From: Kryptolebias marmoratus
Lineage: Eukaryota > Chordata > Actinopteri > Cyprinodontiformes > Rivulidae
DNA: 64,000 bases
Assembly: GCF_001649575.2 (NCBI RefSeq)
Contig: NC_051450.1
Coordinates: forward strand, 8,580,429 to 8,644,428
Reading direction: 5' to 3'
Shown: positions 24,716 through 35,374 of the stretch, in pieces
Numbering within the stretch: the stretch's first letter is position 1
Layout of the letters: the number at the start of each line of letters is the position of its first letter
The notes under the pieces: model-generated
Seen by the model: only the letters and a program-made list of their open reading frames with translations
Databases searched by the model: none
Told to the model about the DNA's origin: nothing
Program-made: the position numbers and the translations under genes

Positions 24716-26399
24716 GGCCCTTATTTTCTTTTCATAGTTCATCTTATAGAAATCATTATTATCATAAATGCTGAAGACTTGTTCTAGTTGGTTCGTTTCC
24801 TGCCCATTTGAAATTTCAGCAGCCCTGATTTATTATAGCTGGCTGTCCCTAATCAGACCTCTGAATGGGACCAATCTCAGTAGACTGGGATTCTCCACGA
24901 GCATGTTCATTTTACCAGAAAGTACTTGAATATACAGGAATGATCAGGCTGTTTTTCTGTGTAACTTTCAACATTTAAACAGTCCATTTATGCTTGGTGT
25001 CAAGCTTAGCCTCGAAAGTTCCCATTTTGTATTTACAGTTTTTGAAATGCTTACTGCTTTGCATTTATACAGAAACAGCTAACATGTTATTAGTTATGCA
25101 TCCCTTTTTTGTCATTTCTGCACCGTCGAAGGCAGTTCATTCAGTCAAACAGTGGATCTGAGATCTCTATAGTCTTTCTCCTAAAGTGGTGTTATTTCAC
25201 TCTGATCAAAAGTGTTGTCCTTAACTTGTTTCCTTAAATCACAGAGCAGTGAACAAAATGCACTAGAGTGATTTTTGAGCTGACCTTTGAGTTGATGGTA
25301 AAGGTTTTTGTGTGTGTGTGTGTGTGTTTTTCCCATTCAATCAAAAAAAAAGGTCAAAAATCAAATGTTTTCTCACAACTAACCCAGAAAAGGTCAGCCA
25401 CAGTCTTTTTGTGTCTGTGTTACAGAAAAACGTGTAACTGCATCATTTTCTACCTGTTTGTATTTTTGCTGCAACACAGTTATTTTAGAAATATGCAGAC
25501 TGCATTTTCATTGTTTCATTGTGTAAAGTTCCTATTAGGAAATATTTTGTCTGTGGGATTTTTGCAGTTTGCACTCAACCTTGAAATTCCAGACAGAATC
25601 GGAGTTTTGTTTTCAAAAAGCTTCAAGGGGAATCAAATCTAAGGACATTTTTTTTATAATTATTATTACTCACAAAGCTTTTCATTGGTCTTTTTTCTTT
25701 CAGACAAAATTGAACTTCAACTGCTTTCATACACTTTAACTCTCTGGATGAAGAATTCTCAATATGTATGTACTTTACTATTCATTTTCATCTCCCTCTC
25801 TGACTCCAAACCAAACATCATGATTCACGATGAACAGCAGGATTCATCTCGGAACGGTTACAGCTCTCCTGTCACTCGGCTGCATCTCTGCTTCCCCCAT
25901 CTTGTGTTGTCTCTTGCTCCTATCCATCTTCAGTACCTCTAATCCTCACACCGCTCCTCCACTTTAGACTCTCATCCACCTGCTCCTGAAATATATATAT
26001 TTTTTATCTTTTCTTGATTGTATTTCATTGTTATACTTTTTTGTTTCATGGTTAATTTGTAGTTATTGTCTTTACATGTTGTACGATCAAGCTGCTGTTA
26101 TTTTGGAGAGAAACAAAGCAGGGTTTCTGTTCTTAAAAGTTAGATAAAATGGCTTGTTCAGAATAGTAAACTTCTGGTTCTTGTTACTTCAGAAAGATAT
26201 ATTAGGCACACGCCTCCCTCAAACTAGAGACAAAACACAATTGATCTAACATTCCAGAGTAATAGGGTTTAATGACTGAGGGCTGGTCATACGGTGAGAA
26301 TAGGGACCCCCTTTAGTTCATTGCTATGACAATCACTTCCTGAAGGCGTTGACCAGGCCCTAAAGATGCTGAGGTTGGGGCCACTTCTTAGAGACTCTT
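24716..26399. other. Gene-free stretch with a short (TG)n tract
   Basis: AT-rich DNA, with (TG)n at 25309-25327. The 124-codon frame 25268-25642 runs through this microsatellite and has no domain. Nothing else recognised. Confidence 0.4.
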
Positions 26400-26900
26400 C
26401 CGTGGTCCAGCACTGTAATTTGTACTCTCCGTATCTATTAAATACATTTTTAAAGTGACTAATAGATCATTTAAAGAAGCCTGATTTGGACAATTTGAAC
26501 ACTGCTGCTCTCCGATCACCACCTCGCTTCTCAACCAGGCTTCAGCAAATCTTTTCCATGTCTTTATGGTATGGCTCATCAATCTTATTCCTCTGTAGTT
26601 ACTACAGATCTGAAAACTGGTCCCAGAACACCTCAGGCATCCTCTCTCACTCTCTTCCTCCTTACTAATCATCTGCATGTCCTGATTCCATTCCCTTCCC
26701 TCCACCTGCCCTCCTCGCTCATTTTCTTCATTCAGGAGTTCCTTGTACTCCGTGCATCTCCATCTCCTCGGCGCTCTGTCTTCTCTTGTTAGTACATTCC
26801 CGTCTCTAGTCTGCGCATCCTTTCCAGCTGGATCTCTCAACTGCAGCACAGTTTCCGCTGGCTCGTTGCCCTACCGTGGCCGGGTTCTTCTCTGTGCACT
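26400..26900 (-). pseudogene. RTE-type LINE reverse-transcriptase fragment
   Basis: On the - strand one frame reads AGKDAQTRDGNVLT, LLNEENERGG, SNYRGIRLMSHTIKTWKRF and VVIGEQQCS, which are landmarks from the linker and fingers region of RTE-clade (Rex3/BovB-like) reverse transcriptases. The family segment between the NEENE region and SNYRGI is largely deleted, and sequence after EQQ is lost, so the copy is dead. The frame is open over 26388-26849. Confidence 0.8.
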
Positions 26901-28211
26901 TGGAAAATCGTTGAACTGCTGTCAAGCTTGTAAACATTACAGTTTCTGAACCCGAAAACGGACGGCAGGGGGTCAACATCGCAATCTCTGTTGTAACATT
27001 ACTGGCACAGTTTGGAGGTTTTAAGACCGTGGGCTTGTAAATAAAACCAAAAGACTCGCACGTCTGGAGTCATAAATGAAACCTCGTCCATTCTGGACAA
27101 ATTCAAGATTATGTGCTAAAAAAAAAAAAAAGTAGCAATGTTATTTTTCACAAAGAGACTATTGTTAGGAATGTGAAAGTTACTTTGAGCAAACATCTGT
27201 TCACAGAAATAAGTCAGAAAGTAGCACGTAGCACTTACTTCCTGGTCTGATTTTTTTCCAAAACACATGGTAAAAACACAATAAGCACCAACATAAAGGC
27301 ATAAAGGTGAACAGTCGCTCCTAAAATCATTATATTTTATATTTTAATAACGTGCAGCTAATTAGGAACATATAAAACCTAAAATTCTGCTACATATTTC
27401 CTTATTCTTTCACAAAAGCAACAGGGATGCAAAAACATCTCATTATTAAAAGTAAACTATGGTTCCTTCTGTATCACACAATTATTTTTAATCTCGAATT
27501 CCAGGTAACAAGAAGAGGACATGTCAACAAAGTCAGGCTGATTGTTGTGGCACGTTCTGTCGCCTGTTATGAAAGGTAGGATCGTGTTCTATCCTCTCGG
27601 TTTCTCTGCAGTTTTACCATGGAAACGGGTTTCAAAAGGTATTTCATCAGGAGGAGAAAAAGCCTTGACTGTGCTTGGCTTTCGTGTTCAATCAGAGTGA
27701 TCTCTATCATGCGAGAGTTCCATTACGTTCCTCAGATTTGAATCACGGGGAGAGTTTTTCTGTTTTTACATGGGAGCCATAATCAAAGAAAAAGTCTATT
27801 CAACTCAAACCCTCATAACTTTGTACTTACTGAGTATTTCAGCTGAATGAAGACTGTTTGCATGAAACTTATTCATAACAAACATGTTCACTTGTCAATA
27901 CGTAAGCAAAGAAAGAACATGTATTTATCATATTAATTCAATGAAAATGGAATTGTTATGCAAGCAAACTTTTAGTTGAAAGTCTGCAAGGTTGGAGTTT
28001 AGCTGAGCTTCGATCTTTTTAATCAGATTAAAAAATGTGCCACTTGTAAGCATTAAAGGAGAGGTCAAACCCTGAGACATATTTTTGGAAATGTTTCCTT
28101 TTAACCCATTCAGATTTTCTAGATTTTTAGTTCACAGCTTTTGGGCCACTAAGTTTCCAGTATTTGGACTTCATCAGCCGTAAATTAAAGCTAACTTTGT
28201 TTCTTCATCTG
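26901..28211. other. Gene-free stretch, nothing recognised
   Basis: AT-rich unique DNA with a poly-A run at 27119-27132. No credible ORF or element ends. Confidence 0.4.
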
Positions 28212-28676
28212 TGTCAGGACCGGTGGTGATGGAGGCGAACCCAGAACGCAGACTCATGACAGGAAACTAAAGGAAAACTAATTTATTAAAACGAAAATAA
28301 CTGCTGACGTGGCAGCGAAGCAAAACAAAACTAAATCTAAGAGCACAGGTGGGAACACAGAAACAAACGGAAACAGGATTCAGGCCAGGAACACGGGACA
28401 AGAACGAATGAACAAAGAATAATGATCCAGCGGAGTAGTGGAGAAAGTGACCAGGTTTTAAGCACGGAGGATAATGAGGTAAGTGGGCACAGGTGAGTGA
28501 TTGTAATTACTGGCAGGTGGAGATGGGCGTGGCAGGTAAACAGATGACAAACTGGGGAGAAGTAGATGATACATGCACACAGACACGAGGGACCAACACA
28601 GACAACCAAAAACAAAACATGAACACAAACTTGAAAAGAACAAAAAGACAGACTACAAAAAACCCAAATCCCGACA
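28212..28676 (-). mobile_element. Solo LTR with perfect 5-bp duplication, same superfamily as 6861
   Basis: The 465-bp element starts TGTCAGGACC and ends ATCCCGACA on the + strand, and atctg flanks both sides (28207-28211 and 28677-28681). On the - strand it has the normal order: TGTCGGGATTT, 'cacgcccatctccacctgcc', a TATA-like 'cttaaaacc', 'ttttaataaatt' as polyadenylation signal, and 'catgagtctgcgttctggg' near the end. The 142-codon frame here (28337-28765, -) is just open LTR sequence. Confidence 0.88.
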
Positions 28677-28796
28677 ATCTGCTGGACTTGTGTTCTTAAA
28701 AAAATTAAATAGAATAGTAGTCGGATTTCCATCTGCTGAAGCAAATCTAAAGCCAAAATAAGCAATAAAGAGCTGCAACTTTTTCCTAAAACACCA

Positions 28797-28960
28797 TCTT
28801 TCCATCCATTTTCTTCAGCTGCTTTTCCTTTCTGGGTCGTCGGGAGCTGATGCAGTCACTGTGCAAGAGGCGGGGGACATAGACAGGTCTCCAGTCCATC
28901 ACAGGGACACATAGAAACAAACAACCATTCGCTCTCTCGTTCAGTCGCACAAATTTACTG
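28797..28960 (+). repeat. Teleost 'CCATCC-headed' dispersed repeat, 5' part
   Basis: Reads 'tccatccattttcttcagc', 'tttctgggtcgtcgggagctg', 'agaggcgggggacatagacagg', 'ccagtccatcacagggacacat' and 'caaccattcgctctctcg'. The tail after about 28960 is missing. Same family and strand as 775, 57445 and 59463. Confidence 0.8.
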
Positions 28961-30299
28961 CGTTCCGGCTGAGACGGACCATCGCTGGTGAGTCATGCCC
29001 TGGCTAAGATGGATAAAAGTCAGTGAGTATGTAGTGTGGTAACTGTGGACTGACAGTTGGTAATAGGTGGTGATAATGGTTGGTGAGTTATGTTAGTTTA
29101 CCGGGTATCAACCCAGATAACAAACAGTTTCAGGTCAAACATAATTTCCCAAAACATGTTTCCATTTCATCTTATCTAACAAGTCTCTGACCAGAAATAG
29201 CCAGCTGAAGAATACACTTTTGGAGCCATTAGCATCTCTTCAAAGTGAAACAATTCCACCAATAAAACCCCATCTACAGCTGTGGATGTTCTGTTTCTAT
29301 TAGTTATTTCAGTGCTGTATTTAGTTCGGATTATACAAGTGAAACACACAAAGCCATATTTTGCCTTCTTTTGCTGGCTTTCATACGTGCTGCAGAAGAA
29401 TCAGGAAGGAACCAAAGAAAAGGAGCAGATGTTTTTTAAGTTCTGAAACATTTTTTTTTCTCCAAGGGGCTTTGCATGGAGGAAACAAAAACAGCACAAG
29501 ATTGGATGCTTTTTATTCAGCTTGAGCTTTGATGCATTAGGAGTCTCTTCCTCCCATCTTTGATGATCTCCCAGCAGCAACACAAGTGGTGAGCAGACAA
29601 AAGTGTTTGGGTGGAGGGGAGTACTCGAACAGCAGCAGCAAGTGTTTTGATGCAGTGTTGGCAAATGGACAGATCACAAGAGAAATACATCTTTTATTAG
29701 AAACTGTGCTCAATATGTTTTGCGGCTTGTGGGGTGTAAAAAACGCATCTGGCTGCAGGGCTCTCTTATTTCTTTTTCCTCAGGGTTCCAGTTGAGCGAG
29801 TAACGTTCTTTATAGATGTTTAAAAAGTGATTAAAAGTGATATGTTAACTTTTTTACTGGATTGCACTTTCCCTCATGGGTGTCTCAAACCTGTCTTGGC
29901 TTAGTTTCTGTAACTTCCAGAGCATTAGAGCTGTGTTTTGACACTTACAGCCACAGCTCTGAATCTTTGCAACCCCACTGGCGATTTAAAAAAAAAAAAA
30001 ATTTAACCCTCCTGTGGCCTTCAAGAAGAGAAAGGACCATTAATAATATAGGAGTAATCTGCCCGTGTATAAGACTGTGCTTTTTTTAGTGTAAGAAGTG
30101 TTGTTCATTTATTTCATTGTTAATTAAAAAAAAACTTTGTTTCTAAGCATCTGAGAGAAACTTAAATATATAAATGACTTTAACATTGGTACTAATTTTA
30201 GGGGATTCCTATCCTTGGCTTACTTTATAGGTGGTTCCTAAACACTTGTTTTACATTCGCTCTACAATTACCAAAAACACCCCTGGTAACACTTTATGC
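28961..30299. other. Gene-free stretch with half of a piggyBac-type MITE
   Basis: A TTAA followed by ccctcctgtggccttc at 30003-30022 repeats the left end of the element at 48442. Its right end is not evident. A poly-A run lies at 29987-30001. The rest is unrecognised. Confidence 0.45.
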
Positions 30300-30493
30300 C
30301 AGTAGTGTCCAATCCTGATCCTGTAGGGCCACTATGCTGCATGTTTTAGATGTTTCTCTGCTGTGACACACCTGATTTGAATGAATAAGTGATTAACAGC
30401 CTTCTGCAGAACATGGAAGACCTGCTGAAGAGCAGAGAAACAACTAAACCATGCAGGATAGTGGCCTTCCAGGACCAGGATTGGACACCACTG
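30300..30493. mobile_element. hAT-type MITE with CAG...CTG ends
   Basis: The left end cagtagtgtccaatcctg and the right end caggattggacaccactg are inverted copies. Pairing continues inward through 'tgtagggccactatgctgcatg', giving arms of about 45 bp. The element is 194 bp with no coding capacity. Flanking 8-mers ctttatgc and tcctatgc match at 5 of 8 positions, consistent with an eroded 8-bp hAT duplication. Confidence 0.8.
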
Positions 30494-30524
30494 TCCTATG
30501 CTGTAATTAACTGAAATCTTGCAG

Positions 30525-31095
30525 CAGAAGCAGGTCCCATCTTGTCCACATTTATGTATGTTTACTGGCAAACTTAAGGCGGACTTGTACATGTGCCTTC
30601 TTGAGCGAGGGGACCTTGCAGGCGCTGCAAGACTTCAATCCATCACATCAAACTATGTTACCAATGGTGTTTTTGGTGACTGTGGGCCCAATGATCTGCC
30701 TTCAGATCATTAAGATGCGATTCTCATGTAACTATGAGCACATTTCTCATTTTTTTCAAATGATCATCCTCACCCCATGAGGCAAGTCCAAGGGCACTCA
30801 ATGGTCATTCTATATTTCTTTCAATTCCAAATAATTGCAACAGTTGTCACCGTCTTCAAACTTCTTGCTAATGGTCTTGTTGTCCATTCCAGCCATGTGC
30901 AGATCTACTCCCTTGTCCCTGATGTCCTTTGACATCAGGTGAGCTTTATACACACGAGTTGAGATTATCAGTGTCTGTAATTGATTGACTCATTGTAATC
31001 TATGTGCTACAGTGGATCAAATTATAATTTCTTTCGCTGCAATTTAACTTTTTTCTGGAATTATTATGTTAACTTTACATTGGATGGTCAAAGCT
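30525..31095 (-). pseudogene. Tc1-like transposase relic, N-terminal and middle parts
   Basis: On the - strand, 30960 to 30790 carries the start of a Tc1-type transposase (helix-turn-helix region: 'gacatcagggacaaggg', 'ctgcacatggctggaatgg', 'aacaagaccattagcaag'), and 30710 to 30560 carries the next part ('agtcaccaaaaacaccattgg', 'tgcagcgcctgcaaggtcc', 'aagaaggcacatgtacaag'). The DDE catalytic half is absent and several frameshifts are evident. A terminal portion extends to about 31090. Confidence 0.75.
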
Positions 31096-31323
31096 TCTCC
31101 TTTGTGACAACATCTTGAGTAAGTGGGGGGTAAAATCATGAAAAAGAGAAATTACTCAAACATGGATCTTGCGGCAAAAATTGCTAATACGTCCATGAAA
31201 TGTCATCACAGACGGGTGAATTGAAGAGCTCTGTGCTGGCTTCCTTCACCATTTTTTAAATTATTATTTACAATTTTAAGGGTACAACACCAGAAGATGT
31301 ATCTTTCTGCCTTTTATGTACCA

Positions 31324-32215
31324 TAACCTTTATTTAACCAGATAAAATCCTTGTTGAGATCTTTAAAGTCTTTTTTAAGAGGGACCTGGCAAGATAGCAA
31401 ATATCAACATTTACATTACATAATATATAATGTTAATAGCGAGAAAACATACAAAAAAGTTGAAAGCTATGGCAGTTAAAACTCTCTTCCTCAGCAATGC
31501 TTTTAGTTCACCAAGAGTCGCTTTCTCTGTCAGTTTAGACTCTTGCTGAAAGTCATTCCTAGCTGAAGGAGCAGCATATTTAAATGCTATCTCACCCAGA
31601 TCTGTCCTAACTGGGAACAAACATATGAGAAAAGGCCTGGGAATAAAGACCATTCCAGGTATATTGGACTTCATCATAAAAGCAGTCAGATAAGAAGGAA
31701 GTAGTCCCAGTATGCATTTATAAACAAAAATAAGCATGTGACTGTCTGCGAACAGAAAGAGAAGGACGACCAGTAGCTGCATATAAATGACAATGGTGAA
31801 CACGATATCCACAGCCGGTAATAAAACAAAGAGCACAATGATATACTGAGTCCAGTTTCTTTAAATATTGTTCTGGTGAATTCATGAACAACAAGTCCCC
31901 ATAGTCCAAAAGAGGACGGAATGATGTTGAGATTAAATAATCTCGAACTTGCTGAGTGAAACAAGTCTTGTTTCTGTAGAGAAAACCCAGTTTTGTTTTT
32001 ATTTTAGATACAAGATTATTATTGTGCTCCTTGAAAGAGATTTTATCATCCATGATCAAACCCAGATACTTATAAGAGTTGACCATCTTGATGTCGGCCC
32101 CATTAACAGTTTTAATTGTAGGAATAACGTACCAATACACACTTGAACTGTTTCTATCAGTTTTTAGGGGGTAAGAAAAATCATACTTGATTTCTGGTTT
32201 GTCGGCACCACATCA
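31324..32215 (-). pseudogene. L2-like LINE: reverse-transcriptase C-terminal part and 3' UTR
   Basis: On the - strand 32140-31718 encodes SYKYLGLIMDDKISF, FRPLLDYGDLL and ITGCGYRVHHC, the thumb and C-terminal region of a common fish non-LTR retrotransposon. The frame then shifts near 31735 and resumes as FVYKCILGLLPSYL and FPVRTDLGEIAFKYAAP down to about 31411. The 3' UTR carries the family end (- strand 'cttgccaggtccctctt' to 'tctggttaaataaagg') at 31385-31324. It is dead because of the frameshift and 5' truncation. The frame is also open upstream to about 32205 with no clear homology. Confidence 0.85.
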
Positions 32216-33949
32216 CATAAATTAAGCAGCCCAATAAACAGGAAGTTTCATATTTCTTGGGCTCAAACTTTAAATTACATGGTTGTTTTCGAGCACAGTA
32301 ATGAAAATTTCAAAAAAGGAATGCTATCAGATGTTCTGAACTTGTTTCTCGTGCAAAAATGAGTCTAATAGTCCCAACAACAGTCGTTCAAGGCGCATCA
32401 TATTATCTTGAGAACATCTGGTGAATCATAGCAGCATAATTTAGGCGACGGAAATAAATCACTTGCCCAGAAGTAGAAAAACAGGCAGACATGTCATCGA
32501 CTGGCGTCATCATTCCGGGTCTGAGCAGAAAAACAAGTCATTTTTTAACATGATGATGGCCCATCTGTGATGCTGAGGGCTTAAGAAGAGCCTGAGGAGA
32601 GATGAGAGATCAAACCATGATGCGGGGAAAACAGCACAGCTTGACACAGCAATTTTGTAAAGAAAGCTTAGTGATTTCACAGTTTAAAATGTATTTATTT
32701 TGGTACCTATATGATATTTAAGATGAGGTGGTTTAGATTTTTTTTGTAGAAATGTTTCTAGTAATCCTTATCTTACCTGCAGTAGAAATCGAGTTCTATT
32801 AGTTTGGAAAATCAGACAAGAATTTTTAAATTTTACTTATAAAAAGAAAAACTGAATCCAGTTTCAGTTTATAAAAATTAAAAAAGTTATACCAAAAAAC
32901 ATCCACTTATTTAATGTAGACCTAATAAGTGTTATTACTTTAAAGGTACTGAAAAAAAAAATGAAAACACTAACAAAAATAAAGCATCTTACAGCATATT
33001 TGCATATAGAAGTAACTGCAAAGAAATTCTTCATAAAGTTGTTTGTTAGAATTTAGTCACAAAGTGTCTTAATTTCTCATTTTCGTCTCCAAATGAGTCA
33101 CAATTTGGTTTCATAAGTTTTGAAACCCTTCCAAAGTTGTTTCACATTGTTCACACTTAATGACGTCATCAGAAAAACTTCCACATGGTGAAAAGCGCTC
33201 TAGGTCATTGCTGTCGCCACAGAGATTTACCACCTGGCTTCCTTTTTGTTCCGTGTTATGATTGCCTCTTCGTTGTGTTAATGTAGAAGAAGGAACTCAG
33301 AGGAGAACTGCTTGAGTTGTGTGACTGGATTATTCAATAGTACTTAGCTTGATTTTTAAATCAGTAGTGCTTATTAGTGTATTAGTATGCCACTGAAAGC
33401 TAAGGAATACACACTAACCAGAATGGACATTTATTGAAACTAATGCGTATCTGAGAATTGAGGTCTTTAGTTTCAATTAGTTTTTTACCTCTAGTCTGTT
33501 CTGCTGTTGCAGAAATGTGAAATTTGGATCTAAAAAAAATGCTTTGAAGGTATTGATCCTGGTAGTAAGAAATGATCAAGGTTTTCGGTTTATCTCAATT
33601 AAGGTTCTATTGTTTGCAAACTAAATGTTTGTTATTAAATCCATTTGTTCCAACATCTGTTTTTACGTCTGCAGTTTGTATTTGCAGGTTTCCGAAAACC
33701 AATCTTTATAGAATATCTTTTTAAATTTGACTTTAATGTTGTTGGGTTTTTTTTTTGTCGAGTTTGCAGCGTTTTTTAGACCTTTTTATAATTTTACTTA
33801 TTTTAGTTTTAACTCCTCCTGAGAGGCTAAACGCTTCTCATTCGTGGCAACGTGTTGGATTCATTACAAACTCTCCACCCGTGCATCAGCCTAGTATTTG
33901 CTGCTCCTCCTCCAAGCTTATCAGTGAGTGGGTAGAACTGCAGGCTCAG
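32216..33949. other. Intergenic DNA upstream of mc4r
   Basis: No coding exon or recognisable transposon. AT-rich with several homopolymer tracts. The portion 32480-32640 is more GC-balanced and looks unique, so it could be regulatory, but nothing in the sequence proves this. Confidence 0.4.
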
Positions 33950-34381
33950 CGGTGTGTGTGTGTTGGAGTGTGTGTCTGGTATATCAGCAGCAACGGAGAG
34001 GAAAGTGAGAGCAGAGGAAGACCACGGCCGTTGTGAAGTGATGCGCTGCCTTTCGGTGACACAGCAAGCTGCTGCGCTCTGCCTCTCATGTTCCTGCTCA
34101 TTATTTTTCAGCCTCACACGCTTTCTGCTTTACTTATCTTCCCCACATGGTTTTGGGGGAACATTTATATTCACCCTATACTTCATCAGAACGGCGGGGC
34201 CGTCTTTGTTCGTGAATGAAACAACAAAAGGTGATTAAAAAGAAAGTGCCTTTCCTGGAAAGCCCGAAGGGTGAAAACACCACTTTTTGTCGACTTCTTC
34301 TAAGGAATCACTGCAGAGGTTTTAGGACTCTGAGAAACGAAGAAAAGAAGACCTAACCCTGAGGAGAAGGGAGCTTAAAAC
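33950..34381 (+). promoter_or_regulatory. Probable mc4r promoter and 5' UTR with two upstream ORFs
   Basis: The stretch before the mc4r start becomes GC-richer than the AT-rich DNA upstream. A weak TATA-like tatatc lies at 33980, which would put a start site near 34005-34015; this is inference. Two ATGs precede the receptor and open overlapping uORFs: 34041-34238 (65 codons) and 34088-34219 (43 codons, with a hydrophobic, signal-peptide-like N-terminus). Both stop before the mc4r ATG. A pyrimidine-rich tract ending in AG at 34110-34111 looks like a splice acceptor, so a 5' UTR intron could remove both uORF starts. Transcript data would decide. Confidence 0.4.
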
Positions 34382-35374
34382 ATGAACTCCACCGCTCAAC
34401 ATGGGTTGATCCCAGGCTACCCGAACAGGAGCCTGACCTCGGGCACTTCGTCGCTTGACAAAAACTTTTCCGGCAAGGAGAAGGACTCGTCTACAGGATG
34501 CTACGAGCAGCTTCTGATTTCCACAGAGGTGTTCCTCACTCTGGGTATCATCAGCCTGCTGGAGAACATCCTAGTTGTTGCTGCTATCATCAAAAACAAG
34601 AACCTTCACTCGCCGATGTACTTCTTCATCTGCAGCCTTGCGGTTGCCGATATGCTTGTTAGCGTCTCCAACGCTTCAGAGACTCTCGTCATAGCTCTGA
34701 TTAATGGAGGCAGCCTCACCATCCCTGTCACGTTGATTAAAAGCATGGACAATGTGTTTGACTCAATGATCTGCAGCTCCCTGTTGGCGTCCATCTGCAG
34801 CTTGCTTGCCATCGCCGTTGACCGTTACATTACCATCTTCTACGCGCTGCGGTACCACAACATCGTCACCCTGCGGCGAGCGATGCTGGTCATCAGCGCC
34901 ATCTGGACGTGCTGCACCGTCTCCGGCATCCTGTTCATCATCTACTCCGAAAGCACCACCGTTCTCATCTGCCTCATCACCATGTTCTTCACCATGCTGG
35001 TGCTCATGGCGTCGCTCTACGTGCACATGTTCCTGCTGGCGCGCCTGCACATGAAGCGCATCGCGGCGCTGCCGGGCAACGCGCCCATTCAGCAGCGGGC
35101 CAACATGAAGGGCGCCATCACCCTCACCATCCTCCTCGGGGTGTTTGTGGTGTGCTGGGCGCCCTTTTTCCTCCACCTCATCCTCATGATCTCCTGCCCC
35201 AGGAACCCCTACTGCACCTGCTTCATGTCCCACTTCAACATGTACCTCATCCTCATCATGTGCAACTCCGTCATCGACCCCATCATCTACGCCTTTCGCA
35301 GCCAAGAGATGAGGAAAACCTTCAAGGAGATTTTCTGCTGCTCACATGCTCTCTTGTGCCTAAGCTTTGTGTAA
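34382..35374 (+). CDS. mc4r: Melanocortin-4 receptor, intact single-exon GPCR
   Basis: A class A GPCR that binds alpha-MSH-type agonists and AgRP and couples mainly to Gs and cAMP at the plasma membrane; in vertebrates it controls appetite, energy balance and, in some fish, growth and puberty. The 330-residue length fits the family. Seen: three N-terminal N-glycosylation sequons (N2, N15, N28); the MC-family ENILV motif in TM1 (61-65); TM2 acidic residues D90 and E100; TM3 D123 and D127, matching the ligand-binding acidic residues of mammalian MC4R; DRY at 147-149; no long second extracellular loop, as usual in MC receptors; CWAPFF at 258-263; third-loop cysteines C272, C278, C280; NSVIDPIIY at 295-303; palmitoylation-type CC at 319-320. 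The ATG has A at -3 and no in-frame alternative is needed. MC4R is favoured over MC3R, MC5R and MC1R by near-identity to MC4R through TM2-TM7. GC content is far above the flanks. The short C-tail ends in [10 protein letters not shown]. Confidence 0.97.
   Translation: MNSTAQHGLIPGYPNRSLTSGTSSLDKNFSGKEKDSSTGCYEQLLISTEVFLTLGIISLLENILVVAAIIKNKNLHSPMYFFICSLAVADMLVSVSNASETLVIALINGGSLTIPVTLIKSMDNVFDSMICSSLLASICSLLAIAVDRYITIFYALRYHNIVTLRRAMLVISAIWTCCTVSGILFIIYSESTTVLICLITMFFTMLVLMASLYVHMFLLARLHMKRIAALPGNAPIQQRANMKGAITLTILLGVFVVCWAPFFLHLILMISCPRNPYCTCFMSHFNMYLILIMCNSVIDPIIYAFRSQEMRKTFKEIFCCSHALLCLSFV

Noticed and set aside
25268..25642. 124-codon frame with a Val-Cys repeat
   Set aside because: The repeat is the translated (TG)n microsatellite; the rest shows no coding bias.
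28337..28765. 142-codon - strand frame
   Set aside because: Lies almost wholly within a solo LTR whose ends and target duplication are clear.
33954..34238. 94-codon gene upstream of mc4r
   Set aside because: The upstream 29 codons have no ATG; the real first ATG is 34041, giving only a uORF candidate.
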